62,963 nucleotides of DNA. Source: an uncultured Lachnospiraceae bacterium (GTDB taxonomy: Bacteria; Bacillota; Clostridia; Lachnospirales; Lachnospiraceae). The notes beneath the pieces were generated by a model. It had not been told where the DNA came from. It saw nothing but the letters and a program-made list of their open reading frames with translations, and made no database searches. The stretch covers positions 1-62,963 of the forward strand of contig CACZBM010000025.1 of the NCBI GenBank assembly GCA_902779445.1, read 5' to 3'. This document shows, in pieces, positions 17,527 to 26,270 of this stretch; positions within the stretch are counted from its first letter, which is position 1; every line of letters starts with the position of its first letter. A program made the position numbers and the translations under genes.

Positions 17527-18840
17527 ATGGATATTTATGAAAATATTGTAAATAAAAAGTCAAAGCTGGCATTAGTGGGGCTGGGATATGTAGGTATGCC
17601 CATCGCAGTCGCTTTTTCCGAACATGTAGATACCATAGGCTTTGATATAAATAAAGAAAAGATCGAAAAATACAGGAAAGGTATCGATCCCACAAACGAA
17701 GTAGGAGATGAAGGTATCCGTAACTGTAAAGTCGAATTCACTTCTGATGAAGGGAAGCTTAAGGAAGCGTCATTTATAATTGTGGCTGTTCCAACTCCTG
17801 TTAACAGTGACCACACCCCTGATCTCACTCCTGTGGAGGGTGCAAGCCATGTAGTCGGCAGAAATCTTCAAAAAGGAACGATCGTGGTTTATGAGTCTAC
17901 AGTCTATCCCGGAGTCACTGAGGATATCTGTGTTCCCATCCTGGAGAAAGAGTCCGGGCTGAAATGCGGAAAAGATTTTAAGGTTGGATATTCACCGGAG
18001 AGGATCAATCCGGGAGACAAGATCCACAGGCTTGAAACAATAACAAAGATAGTATCAGGTATGGATGAGGATACGCTTAATAATGTTGCTGAAGTATACA
18101 GTCTGGTTGTAAAAGCCGGGGTGTACAGAGCCGAGAGCATTAAGGTTGCTGAAGCGGCAAAGGTTATTGAGAACAGTCAGAGGGATATTAACATAGCCTT
18201 TATGAATGAGCTTTCCATGATCTTTAACAAGATGGGGATCGATACCCTTGCAGTACTGAAGGCTGCAGGAACCAAGTGGAATTTCCTGCCTTTCAGACCG
18301 GGACTTGTGGGAGGCCACTGTATCGGAATAGATCCATACTACCTTACATACAAAGCGGAGGAACTGGGATATCACAGTCAGATCATTTTGTCAGGACGAA
18401 GGATAAATGATGATATGGGTAAATATGTGGCTGAGAGTCTTGTTAAGAATCTTATTAAAGCCAATATCCCGGTTAAAAATGCGAGAGTTGCGATCCTTGG
18501 CTTCACCTTCAAAGAGAACTGTCCTGATACGAGGAATACAAAGGTTATCGATATAGTAAATGAACTTCGTGAATACGGTATAGAGCCCATGATCGCAGAT
18601 CCGGAAGCAGACAGTACGGAGGCAAAGGCGCTTTATGGAATTGAATTCGTTAATATAGAGGACATTAAAGACTGTGACGCAGTTGTACTTTCAGTGTGCC
18701 ACAAAGTGTTTGAGAATATAAAAGAAAACGATTTCTCGAGGATGTTTAAGGCTGGGCAGAAAAAGGTGTTCTCTGATGTGAAGGGCATGCTCAACAGGAA
18801 AGAATTTGAAGAAAAGGGATATCTGTACTGGAGACTGTAG
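17527..18840 (+). CDS. UDP-N-acetylhexosamine 6-dehydrogenase (TviB/WbpO-like)
   Basis: Nucleotide-sugar dehydrogenase of 437 residues. [10 protein letters not shown] is the NAD loop, YESTVYPG and the SPERINPGD stretch are the family blocks, and [12 protein letters not shown] near residue 265 holds the catalytic cysteine. The SPERINPGD form is closest to the UDP-GlcNAc/GalNAc dehydrogenases of Vi-antigen and O6 loci. The ATG at 17527 follows AGGAGA at a good distance; the longer frame from 17485 lacks a site. With the WbpP-like epimerase at 36153 it could make UDP-GalNAcA. Confidence 0.9.
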   Translation: MDIYENIVNKKSKLALVGLGYVGMPIAVAFSEHVDTIGFDINKEKIEKYRKGIDPTNEVGDEGIRNCKVEFTSDEGKLKEASFIIVAVPTPVNSDHTPDLTPVEGASHVVGRNLQKGTIVVYESTVYPGVTEDICVPILEKESGLKCGKDFKVGYSPERINPGDKIHRLETITKIVSGMDEDTLNNVAEVYSLVVKAGVYRAESIKVAEAAKVIENSQRDINIAFMNELSMIFNKMGIDTLAVLKAAGTKWNFLPFRPGLVGGHCIGIDPYYLTYKAEELGYHSQIILSGRRINDDMGKYVAESLVKNLIKANIPVKNARVAILGFTFKENCPDTRNTKVIDIVNELREYGIEPMIADPEADSTEAKALYGIEFVNIEDIKDCDAVVLSVCHKVFENIKENDFSRMFKAGQKKVFSDVKGMLNRKEFEEKGYLYWRL

Positions 18841-18879
18841 AGTGACCTTATAAAACATAAGGGATGCGAGAGGTTTCAG

Positions 18880-20418
18880 GTGATTTCTTTATTTTCTGTA
18901 TATTTTATATTATTTCTTATATTTACAATATTATTATATTATTCTGTTCCGGCAAGGCTGCAATGGGTGATACTTCTTATTGCCAGCTATATTTTCTACT
19001 GCCTTGAGGGTGGGTGGAAAGGGGTAGTCTTTATCCTTACCACCACAGTCACATCATATTTTGCCGGAATCCTTCTTGAAAAGGAGAAAGGAGCAGGGAT
19101 TAAACGCGGGCTTATTCTGGCGCTTTGTCTCCTTATCAATTTTGGTATACTGGCTGCGCTTAAATATGGCAGCTTTATCATCGATAATATCAATACCCTG
19201 TTCCAGAATGCAGGAATGGGGATTCTAATCGGAAAACCATTTTTCATGCTTCCTCTTGGCATATCTTTTTATACTTTTCAGTCTATGGGATATGTGATCG
19301 ATGTATATCGTGATAATGAAAAAACTGAGCACAATCTTTTAAAACATGCATTATTTGTTTCGTATTTTCCGCAGATCATACAGGGACCGATATCGAGGCA
19401 CGGAGATCTGTCACCACAGCTCACAGAGCATCATACATGGGACGACACCCGGTTCCGAGAGGGTGTATTAAGGATGCTCTGGGGATTTTTCAAAAAAATT
19501 GTGCTGGCGGAAAGGGCCGGTATAATCGTCAACGAGGTTTTTTCAAATTATTCAGAGCAGGGATACACAGGATTTGTGATCTTTATAGCCGGACTGCTAT
19601 ATGGTATACAGGTTTATGCCGATTTTTCCGGAGGGATGGATATAGTATTCGGGGCATCAGATATAATGGGTATCAGTATGACGGAGAATTTCAGACAGCC
19701 TTACTTTGCTAAGAGTGTATCGGAATTCTGGCAGAGATGGCATATCACACTCGGAGCCTGGATGAAGCAATATGTGTTTTATCCTCTCTGTCTTACTGAG
19801 GAAGCTGCATTTTTGCAGAAAAAAACAAGAAAACTTCTGGGTCCTTATTATGGAAAAGTTATAGTACCCACAGTTGCATCATTTTTCACTTTTATCCTGG
19901 TGGGAATATGGCACGGGGCTGACTGGAAGTATGTTGTATACGGTATTTATATGGCTATTCTTGTATCTTCACATACTCTTTGTGAGAGATGGTATTCTTC
20001 TCTCAGAACTCTTTTCAGGATAGATCAGGGAAGTACAGGATGGAAGATCGTACAGATCGTGAGGACTACCATATTGGTGCTGATCGGAAGGTTCTTTTCC
20101 AGAGGCGCAGGGGTGTCAGATGCAGTATCAATGATAAAGGCTATGCTTTCGAGCTTCAATATTTGGGTATTCAGCGATGACACACTACTCTCACTTGGAC
20201 TGGATTACAAAAATATGGAACTCCTCATACTGTGTATACTGATACTATTTACAGTTGATCATGTGAATGAAAAAGGGATGAGAGTGAGAAGTCTTATCGC
20301 GACAAAATCCTTACCGGTACGCTGGATCGTGTATTACGGCGCTATTGTAATAGTATTGCTCTTTGGGATTTACGGGGGAGAATACAATGTTTCCTCATTT
20401 ATATACCAGAATTTTTAG
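18880..20418 (+). CDS. MBOAT-family O-acyltransferase (DltB/AlgI-like)
   Basis: A 512-residue polytopic acyltransferase. LGISFYTFQSMGYVIDVYR, the FPQIIQGPI stretch and FWQRWHITLGAWMKQY are MBOAT blocks, and WHGADWKY contains the catalytic histidine. GTG at 18880 is used, with GAGAGG upstream. DltB takes D-alanine from the carrier DltC and passes it across the membrane to an acceptor. Since a DltA-like ligase and a carrier protein follow, this protein is likely their membrane partner, transferring an amino acyl (perhaps N-formyl) group to the glycan. Plain O-acetylation is the alternative. Confidence 0.9.
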   Translation: MISLFSVYFILFLIFTILLYYSVPARLQWVILLIASYIFYCLEGGWKGVVFILTTTVTSYFAGILLEKEKGAGIKRGLILALCLLINFGILAALKYGSFIIDNINTLFQNAGMGILIGKPFFMLPLGISFYTFQSMGYVIDVYRDNEKTEHNLLKHALFVSYFPQIIQGPISRHGDLSPQLTEHHTWDDTRFREGVLRMLWGFFKKIVLAERAGIIVNEVFSNYSEQGYTGFVIFIAGLLYGIQVYADFSGGMDIVFGASDIMGISMTENFRQPYFAKSVSEFWQRWHITLGAWMKQYVFYPLCLTEEAAFLQKKTRKLLGPYYGKVIVPTVASFFTFILVGIWHGADWKYVVYGIYMAILVSSHTLCERWYSSLRTLFRIDQGSTGWKIVQIVRTTILVLIGRFFSRGAGVSDAVSMIKAMLSSFNIWVFSDDTLLSLGLDYKNMELLILCILILFTVDHVNEKGMRVRSLIATKSLPVRWIVYYGAIVIVLLFGIYGGEYNVSSFIYQNF

Positions 20419-20461
20419 AATTTCCGGGTTGCTGTCGGAAGTAGCGCTTAAAGCCCTGTTA

Positions 20462-20470
20462 TGCTATAAT
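20462..20470 (+). promoter_or_regulatory. Putative extended -10 promoter before ligase 1
   Basis: TGC directly precedes a perfect TATAAT (20465-20470); no matching -35 is present. It lies about 50 bp upstream of the ligase ATG in the 100-bp gap after the MBOAT gene, so the ligase/carrier/formyltransferase set may be transcribed separately from the MBOAT gene. Confidence 0.5.
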
Positions 20471-20518
20471 GAACGGTCGTCCGGACAATAGGCATTACAT
20501 CACAAAGGAACCGTAAAC

Positions 20519-22024
20519 ATGATCTGTAACGTACTACAATACCTGGAAAGAGATGAAGTGAATTATCCTGATAAGACTGCTCTTTTGGATGCATCAGAGT
20601 CGCTTACATATTCAGAGTATGCGAAAAAAGCCCGTATCGTCGGAACTTTTATTGCGCATCAGACTCACGGTGCGGTATGTTCGCCTGTGGCAGTTCTCAT
20701 AGACAGGAATATAAGATCTGTTGTGACTTTTGCGGGAGTGGTGTACAGCGGGAATTTTTATGTTCCGATAGATACTTCCATGCCGGAAGACAGGATAAAA
20801 CTGATATTTGATTCCCTAAATCCGGTGCTCGTAATAGATGCGAGGAAGGATGAATCCGGAGTCTTTGATTCAAAGACATATTCGGAAATACTTAAGGGTT
20901 CAGAGGAGGACAGAGACCTTCTGCAAAAGATCAGGGAAGAGAGGATAGATACTGATCCTCTGTATTCCATATTCACTTCAGGATCCACAGGGATCCCTAA
21001 AGGAGTTCTCATATCACATCGTTCCGTTATCGATCTTGTCAATGCATTTGAAGAGGCTTTTTCTTTCAGCGGAGAATCCGTATTCGGTAATCAGGCACCC
21101 TTTGATTTTGATGTTTCTGTTAAGGATATATATAATGCCATGTACACGGGGGCGACGATCCATGTATTACCGAAGAAGCTGTTTAAGACGCCGGTCCTTC
21201 TTTTAGACTACATTAGGAACAATAGTATAGATACATTGATATGGGCGGTATCCGCATTACGTATCATTTCGGATTTCGAGGCGCTTGATGGTATTGAGCC
21301 CCTGCCATTAAAGAATGTAATGTTCTCGGGGGAGGTGATGCCTGCAAAGTCTCTGAATTACTGGAAGAAACATCTCCCTGATGTGAGATATGTGAATCTC
21401 TACGGCCCCACGGAGATCACATGTAACTGTACATACCACATAATAGACAGAGAATACGCCAATGATGATGTTATCCCTGTGGGGAAAGCGTTTAAGAACT
21501 GCAGGGTTTACCTTAAAGATGACAATAACAGGCTCATACATAAGACGGGTGAGGTTGGAGAGATATGCGTAGAAGGTACATGTCTTGCCCTGGGATACTG
21601 GGGTGACCGGGAGAAAACCGCGGCTGCTTTTATTACGGCGCCCTGGAATACTTCGTACGAAAGCCGGGTGTACCTCACAGGAGATATGGGGTATTTCGAT
21701 GAAGATCACAATATTGTTTTTGCATCCCGGAAAGATAACCAGATTAAGCACATGGGACATCGAATAGAACTGGGGGAGATAGAGATAGCTCTGAATGCGA
21801 TCCCGTTTATTACCATAGCCTGCTGCATATTTGATGAAAAAAATGAAAAAATAGTCTGCCACTATCAGGCAGATAAGGATTATAAGAAAGAGATCGTGGC
21901 GGAGCTGTCAAAAAAGCTTCAGAAATATATGTGGCCGAATGTCTATTTAAGACATGACAGACTTCCACTCAACAAAAACGGGAAAATAGACCGGGTACTT
22001 TTAAAAAGAACAATGAATGAATAA
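20519..22024 (+). CDS. DltA-like amino-acid adenylating ligase 1
   Basis: A 501-residue adenylate-forming enzyme. FTSGSTGIPKG (152-162) is the ATP loop, NLYGPTEIT the adenine motif, YLTGDMGYFDED and HMGHRIELGEIE the hinge, and LPLNKNGKIDR the C-terminal catalytic lysine motif. In NQAPFDFDVSVKD the Asp198 is at the place where DltA and NRPS A-domains bind the substrate's alpha-amino group, so an amino acid substrate is likely. It loads the carrier 15 bp downstream. Similar in length and motifs to DltA, but sited in a glycan cluster rather than with dltD. Confidence 0.9.
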   Translation: MICNVLQYLERDEVNYPDKTALLDASESLTYSEYAKKARIVGTFIAHQTHGAVCSPVAVLIDRNIRSVVTFAGVVYSGNFYVPIDTSMPEDRIKLIFDSLNPVLVIDARKDESGVFDSKTYSEILKGSEEDRDLLQKIREERIDTDPLYSIFTSGSTGIPKGVLISHRSVIDLVNAFEEAFSFSGESVFGNQAPFDFDVSVKDIYNAMYTGATIHVLPKKLFKTPVLLLDYIRNNSIDTLIWAVSALRIISDFEALDGIEPLPLKNVMFSGEVMPAKSLNYWKKHLPDVRYVNLYGPTEITCNCTYHIIDREYANDDVIPVGKAFKNCRVYLKDDNNRLIHKTGEVGEICVEGTCLALGYWGDREKTAAAFITAPWNTSYESRVYLTGDMGYFDEDHNIVFASRKDNQIKHMGHRIELGEIEIALNAIPFITIACCIFDEKNEKIVCHYQADKDYKKEIVAELSKKLQKYMWPNVYLRHDRLPLNKNGKIDRVLLKRTMNE

Positions 22025-22039
22025 CGAGAGGAACAAAAT

Positions 22040-22267
22040 ATGGAAGATTTAATAAGGATCATGAGCGAGATTCGCCCTGATATTGACTTCGAAAAAGAAA
22101 CAGAGCTTATTGACAACGATATACTTGATTCGTTTGATATCATTGCGATTGTCGGTGAGGTAAACAGTTTTTACAAGATAAAGATAAATGTAAACGATCT
22201 GCTGCCGGAAAACTTTAATTCGGCGGAGGCATTATACGAACTTATCACTAAATTAAAGAATAAGTAA
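22040..22267 (+). CDS. DltC-like acyl carrier protein 1
   Basis: A 75-residue acidic helical carrier. The ILDSFD motif puts the phosphopantetheine serine at residue 31, matching the LLDSF of DltC rather than the DSL of fatty-acid ACPs. It directly follows ligase 1 and precedes a formyltransferase by 10 bp, so the loaded amino acid could be modified while bound. Confidence 0.9.
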   Translation: MEDLIRIMSEIRPDIDFEKETELIDNDILDSFDIIAIVGEVNSFYKIKINVNDLLPENFNSAEALYELITKLKNK

Positions 22268-22277
22268 CAGATAAAAA

Positions 22278-23135
22278 ATGTTTGATACTGTATGCCTGAT
22301 AGGAAATGGAGTTCTTTCAAAGAACTGCGCTAAATTGTTGTCAGATAAACATGATGATATAAGGTTCTTTGATGCCAACGAAGAGTCATCATGGTATTTA
22401 AAAAAACAGTGTGACGGACTTGAAAATGTCCGTTATTTTTGGTACGGAAAGAAGGAACTTTTCAGTGAAATCGCTGCTATACAGGGAAGGGTTCTGATTA
22501 TAAGTGCGGTAAACCCGTACATAATACCTCGGGACATAGTGGATTCCGAAAGGTTCAGAGCCATAAATCTCCATCATTCACTTCTGCCGTTGCATCCGGG
22601 CAGAAATGCAGAGGCGTGGACGATATTTGACATGGACAGATTCGCGGGGATAACATGGCATCTTATTTCCAACAAGGTTGATGGGGGAGATGTGATAGCC
22701 CAGCGCAGGATAGAGTTAGACGGGGATATCACGTCATGGAAGCTTCTGAAACTCGCAAACGATCTTGCGTTAACGGAGTTCAGTGGATTCCTTGGTGATC
22801 TCTTAAAAGATGAACTAAAGTATGTAGGGCAGGAACCCGCTGAAACTGTTGATGGCAACTGCACTCTGCATTATTCCTACGAGAAACCCAATGAAGGTAT
22901 ACTGGATCTGAAATGGTCTTTTCAGAAAATGAGCGCATTTTTACGTGCCATGGATTACGGACATGCAAATGTCATGGGAGATCCTGTGATTAAATGGGAT
23001 GGTGAAGCTCTTTATATTAAGGAATACAGAATGGAAAAAGCGGTTGGGGATATAAGTATGGAAGAAAAGACCGGAGAGGAGATACGTATCGTGAAAGACG
23101 GGATGGAACTCCGGCTCATTACTGCTGAATCCTGA
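22278..23135 (+). CDS. Formyltransferase-family protein (Fmt fold)
   Basis: 285 residues with the 10-formyl-THF hydrolase/formyltransferase fold. Asn97 and His99 in NLHHSLLP plus Asp138 in DGGDVI form the catalytic triad, and the C-terminal part has the small Fmt-like beta domain. Known members outside Fmt formylate sugar amines (ArnA, WlaRD) or hydroxyornithine. Directly behind a ligase and carrier, this one could formylate the carrier-bound amino acid; formylation of an amino sugar is the alternative. Tetrahydrofolate use is inferred from the family. Confidence 0.88.
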   Translation: MFDTVCLIGNGVLSKNCAKLLSDKHDDIRFFDANEESSWYLKKQCDGLENVRYFWYGKKELFSEIAAIQGRVLIISAVNPYIIPRDIVDSERFRAINLHHSLLPLHPGRNAEAWTIFDMDRFAGITWHLISNKVDGGDVIAQRRIELDGDITSWKLLKLANDLALTEFSGFLGDLLKDELKYVGQEPAETVDGNCTLHYSYEKPNEGILDLKWSFQKMSAFLRAMDYGHANVMGDPVIKWDGEALYIKEYRMEKAVGDISMEEKTGEEIRIVKDGMELRLITAES

Positions 23136-23170
23136 GAGCTTCATATAAATATCATTTAGAAGGGATTAGA

Positions 23171-25264
23171 ATGCTGAAAACAACGATTTTTAAGAATAAT
23201 AAGATACTTTTTCTGATAGTTTGCCTTATTTCTTTGGCGGCAGCACTTATCCTTGAATTTTTCTTTTTTAACAGTGAGGCTTTTGCAACATATAAGTTTT
23301 CTCCCATAAACTATGATATGAACAAGGTAAAAACCGAGGAAAAGGAAGAGGGGGCGGTTTATTATCTTGACGGAATACCCGGAACGGTGAACAATATCAT
23401 GGTGACGTTTACCTGTCCCGGTGACAACAGGGATTTCATCGACCTTAAGTATGAGATAAAGGATGAAGCTGTATCGGATAGCTACCAGGCAGTTTATAAT
23501 GACAGGATGCTTCCGGCGGCCGGTTTATTTAATAATTCCTATGCGAGGATAGAAAGCTATAGTTCTGAAATTTCCTTAAAGATCTCAGCAGAGGGCATTG
23601 ACGGAAAGGAATTGTCGCTGGATTCGGTAACGCTGAATGTACCATACCCCTTTTGTTTTCAGAAGCTCAGATTTTTTATTATTTTCTTCTTTTTTCTTAT
23701 AACGATTTCAATATTTGTTTTCAGACTTTGGGAGAAGGAATTTGATCCTGCTTCCAAAAAACAGCTTGTCGTATATCTGTTAACTGCACTGCTGTCGATA
23801 TTGTTTTTGATCGGGATCACAGCGATATCAATGGGGGAGAGAAAACTGTCTGCAGATGACAAACCTTATCCGGAGAAGGCTTCGGAGATGCTTGCAAACG
23901 GCGATCAATTACTGTTTCTTTTTGATGCTTTTAAAAACGGACGTCTTGATATTGACGACAAATATTTGGACGTTGAAAAGAAACTCAGTGGGGTTTCAAA
24001 TCCATACAATCCATCTCTTCGGAAAGAAGCCGGGGTGAATGTGAGGGATTATGCTTTTTACAAAGGGAAATACTATGTGTTTTACGGGGCAGCACCGGTA
24101 TTCATCATATGTTACCCATATTATTTCCTGACGCACAGGCTTCCCGGTCATGATTCATTCACGTTTTTGGCATCACTTATTGCCATTCCGGCAATATATC
24201 TCTGTATGTGGGAGCTTGCCATTTTCCTGAAGAGAAGGATCAGTTTTCTCCTTTTCCTCGTGCTGACATTTTCATATACCTTCGGTACTCAGCTTTACCT
24301 CCTTTCTGAAGGAAGGAACAGGATGAATGAGGAGGCGGTATGCTTTATTTTTCTGTTTTATCTTACGCTCTTTTTTGCACTGCGGAGCCTTAGAACAGAG
24401 CACAAAGGACTTCGTACTGCTTTCTTTTCACTGACTGCGCTGTCCGCGGCGCTTGCGGTGGAGACAAGGGTGACGGGAGCACTTTCACTTGCTTCATGTA
24501 TTATGCCGCTTTTTCTTGCAAGATTGATCAAAAAGGATGATGAAGGTGGAATTGCCGGTAAGATAAGGGATGTTCTGTCTTTTTCAATTCCGCTTTCAGT
24601 ATTTGCAGGGGCCATCTGTGTATATAATTACTTAAGGTTTGAGAGCCCCTTTGAATTCGGCGCAAAATACCAGCTTACGGTTTTTGATTATGTGACGATC
24701 TTTTCATCACCGTCAGCACATAAGGATACCCTTATTTCTTCTATAGCCAGATTTCTTTTCCAGGTTCCTGAATTCTCGGTGTATTTTCCCTGGATAGATT
24801 TGAGTAATTACGGATTTAACAGGACGGGTAACGTACTGTATCATGCGATAGGCATGGGTGCAATGTGGGTACCTCTGACATTAGGGATATGGCTGATGCC
24901 GTGGATATGGAAAAAAATGATGCCTGTTGAACGGATGGCTGTAATATTTATATCAGTCTTTACTGTTCTCATTGCCTGGCTTGATTATACACACGGCGGT
25001 ATAGCCATGCGATATATGATGGATGTTCTTCAGCCGCTTATCCTTGTTGGAAGCATGATACTTCTGGCTAAAGGAAGTGAAATTATATTCAGGGGAGGAA
25101 CAGCAGCATCTTTTGCGTTCACTTCGGTATATTTAATCTGTGCCATAACGGTTGTAATGTCCGTTTTACTGATATTTACCGCTGATGCAAAGGTATACAG
25201 AACTATAATTGAATATAATCCTGACGGATATATGCGTGCTGCAAGGATGTTCTGGAGACCATAA
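23171..25264 (+). CDS. GT-C-like polytopic membrane protein with an outside N-terminal domain
   Basis: 697 residues. A membrane helix (about 12-32) leads to a soluble domain up to about residue 165, then two helices, a loop containing the acidic stretch near DGQLLF-like DQLLFLFDAF, and about eight further helices. The layout fits a GT-C transferase acting on the outer face, and the late loop YTHGGIAMRYMMD is typical of such proteins in Clostridia. No named family is certain. It shares the plan of the PTPS-related and YfhO proteins of this locus without clear repeats between them. Confidence 0.7.
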   Translation: MLKTTIFKNNKILFLIVCLISLAAALILEFFFFNSEAFATYKFSPINYDMNKVKTEEKEEGAVYYLDGIPGTVNNIMVTFTCPGDNRDFIDLKYEIKDEAVSDSYQAVYNDRMLPAAGLFNNSYARIESYSSEISLKISAEGIDGKELSLDSVTLNVPYPFCFQKLRFFIIFFFFLITISIFVFRLWEKEFDPASKKQLVVYLLTALLSILFLIGITAISMGERKLSADDKPYPEKASEMLANGDQLLFLFDAFKNGRLDIDDKYLDVEKKLSGVSNPYNPSLRKEAGVNVRDYAFYKGKYYVFYGAAPVFIICYPYYFLTHRLPGHDSFTFLASLIAIPAIYLCMWELAIFLKRRISFLLFLVLTFSYTFGTQLYLLSEGRNRMNEEAVCFIFLFYLTLFFALRSLRTEHKGLRTAFFSLTALSAALAVETRVTGALSLASCIMPLFLARLIKKDDEGGIAGKIRDVLSFSIPLSVFAGAICVYNYLRFESPFEFGAKYQLTVFDYVTIFSSPSAHKDTLISSIARFLFQVPEFSVYFPWIDLSNYGFNRTGNVLYHAIGMGAMWVPLTLGIWLMPWIWKKMMPVERMAVIFISVFTVLIAWLDYTHGGIAMRYMMDVLQPLILVGSMILLAKGSEIIFRGGTAASFAFTSVYLICAITVVMSVLLIFTADAKVYRTIIEYNPDGYMRAARMFWRP

Positions 25265-25266
25265 TG

Positions 25267-25275
25267 TGGTACAAT
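25267..25275 (+). promoter_or_regulatory. Putative extended -10 promoter TGG-TACAAT
   Basis: TGG followed by TACAAT (25270-25275), just past the GT-C stop and about 95 bp before the radical SAM ATG. The same 9-mer occurs in reverse orientation ahead of the phosphonate operon (52318-52326). Confidence 0.45.
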
Positions 25276-25370
25276 GGCGGCCTGGGAAGATAGATCAAAA
25301 AAAGATAATGTTACCTTCAGACTAGGGGAATTGCTGAAAAGGGACGTGAAAGGACAGGGTAGTATAAGCT

Positions 25371-26237
25371 ATGGCATCGTATCTCGACAGGATAATCAAA
25401 CCTTCGATCAATATCATTAAAAATTCAATACCCGGGAAAAAGAAGGCAGGAGAGTATTTCAGAGTTATAAAGGACTGTATATTACCGTCCAGGGCGATCT
25501 ATCCGGAGATCGTACTTGTAATGACCACATACTGTTCACTTAAGTGTAAAAACTGCAATAATCTCATGCCTCTTTATGACAGGCCCTATCATATTCCCGT
25601 GGAAGAGCTCTTGTCCGATATAGATAACCTTTTAAGTAATATAGATACATGTGTGAAGTTCGGCCTGATAGGGGGAGAGCCTTTCTGCTATCCGGATCTT
25701 ATTCCCGTTCTCGACAGGGTAATAAGCGACAGTCACGTAATGTACGTGGATATCACCACAAACGGGACCATAATACCGGGTGAAGATATCATGGAGAAGC
25801 TCAAGGATCCGAAGGTTTATGTTGAGATAAGCGACTACGGAGTAGATACTCAGAAAGTAAAAGAGCTTACCGGTATATTTGAGGAAAAGGGAGTCAGATA
25901 CTCAAAGGATAAAGTTGTGTCCTGGGTATGCCCCGGCGGAACGGAGAACAGGGGGAAGGATAAGGAGACATTAACAAGGGAATTCGGGATGTGCTACTCA
26001 TCGAGATACTGCAGGACGCTGTTAAAGGGCTGCATATACTTGTGTTCCAGAGGTGCACATTTATGTGATCTCGGGTTTATGGACAGTGATCATGACAGAT
26101 TTGATATCAGAAAGAAAAGAAGCAGGACGGAGTTCAAGCGCGGGCTCGATGCTTTTATGATGAGTGATTATGCGGATGCATGCAATTACTGCGATCACGC
26201 AAAGAAAATCATAGTAAAACCGGGGGAGCAGGCTTGA
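25371..26237 (+). CDS. Radical SAM enzyme with extra cysteines
   Basis: 288 residues. Cys55, Cys59 and Cys62 form the CX3CX2C [4Fe-4S] site, and GGEP at 101-104 binds the SAM amine. The C-terminal third has about eight further cysteines, including CYSSRYC, the GCIYLC stretch and CNYC, which suggests an auxiliary cluster of SPASM/twitch type. It lies between a GT-C gene and a GT-B gene and upstream of ligase 2. It could modify a sugar (epimerisation, dehydrogenation) or a carrier-bound amino acid. The exact family is not recognised. Confidence 0.85.
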   Translation: MASYLDRIIKPSINIIKNSIPGKKKAGEYFRVIKDCILPSRAIYPEIVLVMTTYCSLKCKNCNNLMPLYDRPYHIPVEELLSDIDNLLSNIDTCVKFGLIGGEPFCYPDLIPVLDRVISDSHVMYVDITTNGTIIPGEDIMEKLKDPKVYVEISDYGVDTQKVKELTGIFEEKGVRYSKDKVVSWVCPGGTENRGKDKETLTREFGMCYSSRYCRTLLKGCIYLCSRGAHLCDLGFMDSDHDRFDIRKKRSRTEFKRGLDAFMMSDYADACNYCDHAKKIIVKPGEQA

Positions 26238-26270
26238 TTAAGGGAAATGTATCCCGGCGAAAGGGAGAAT

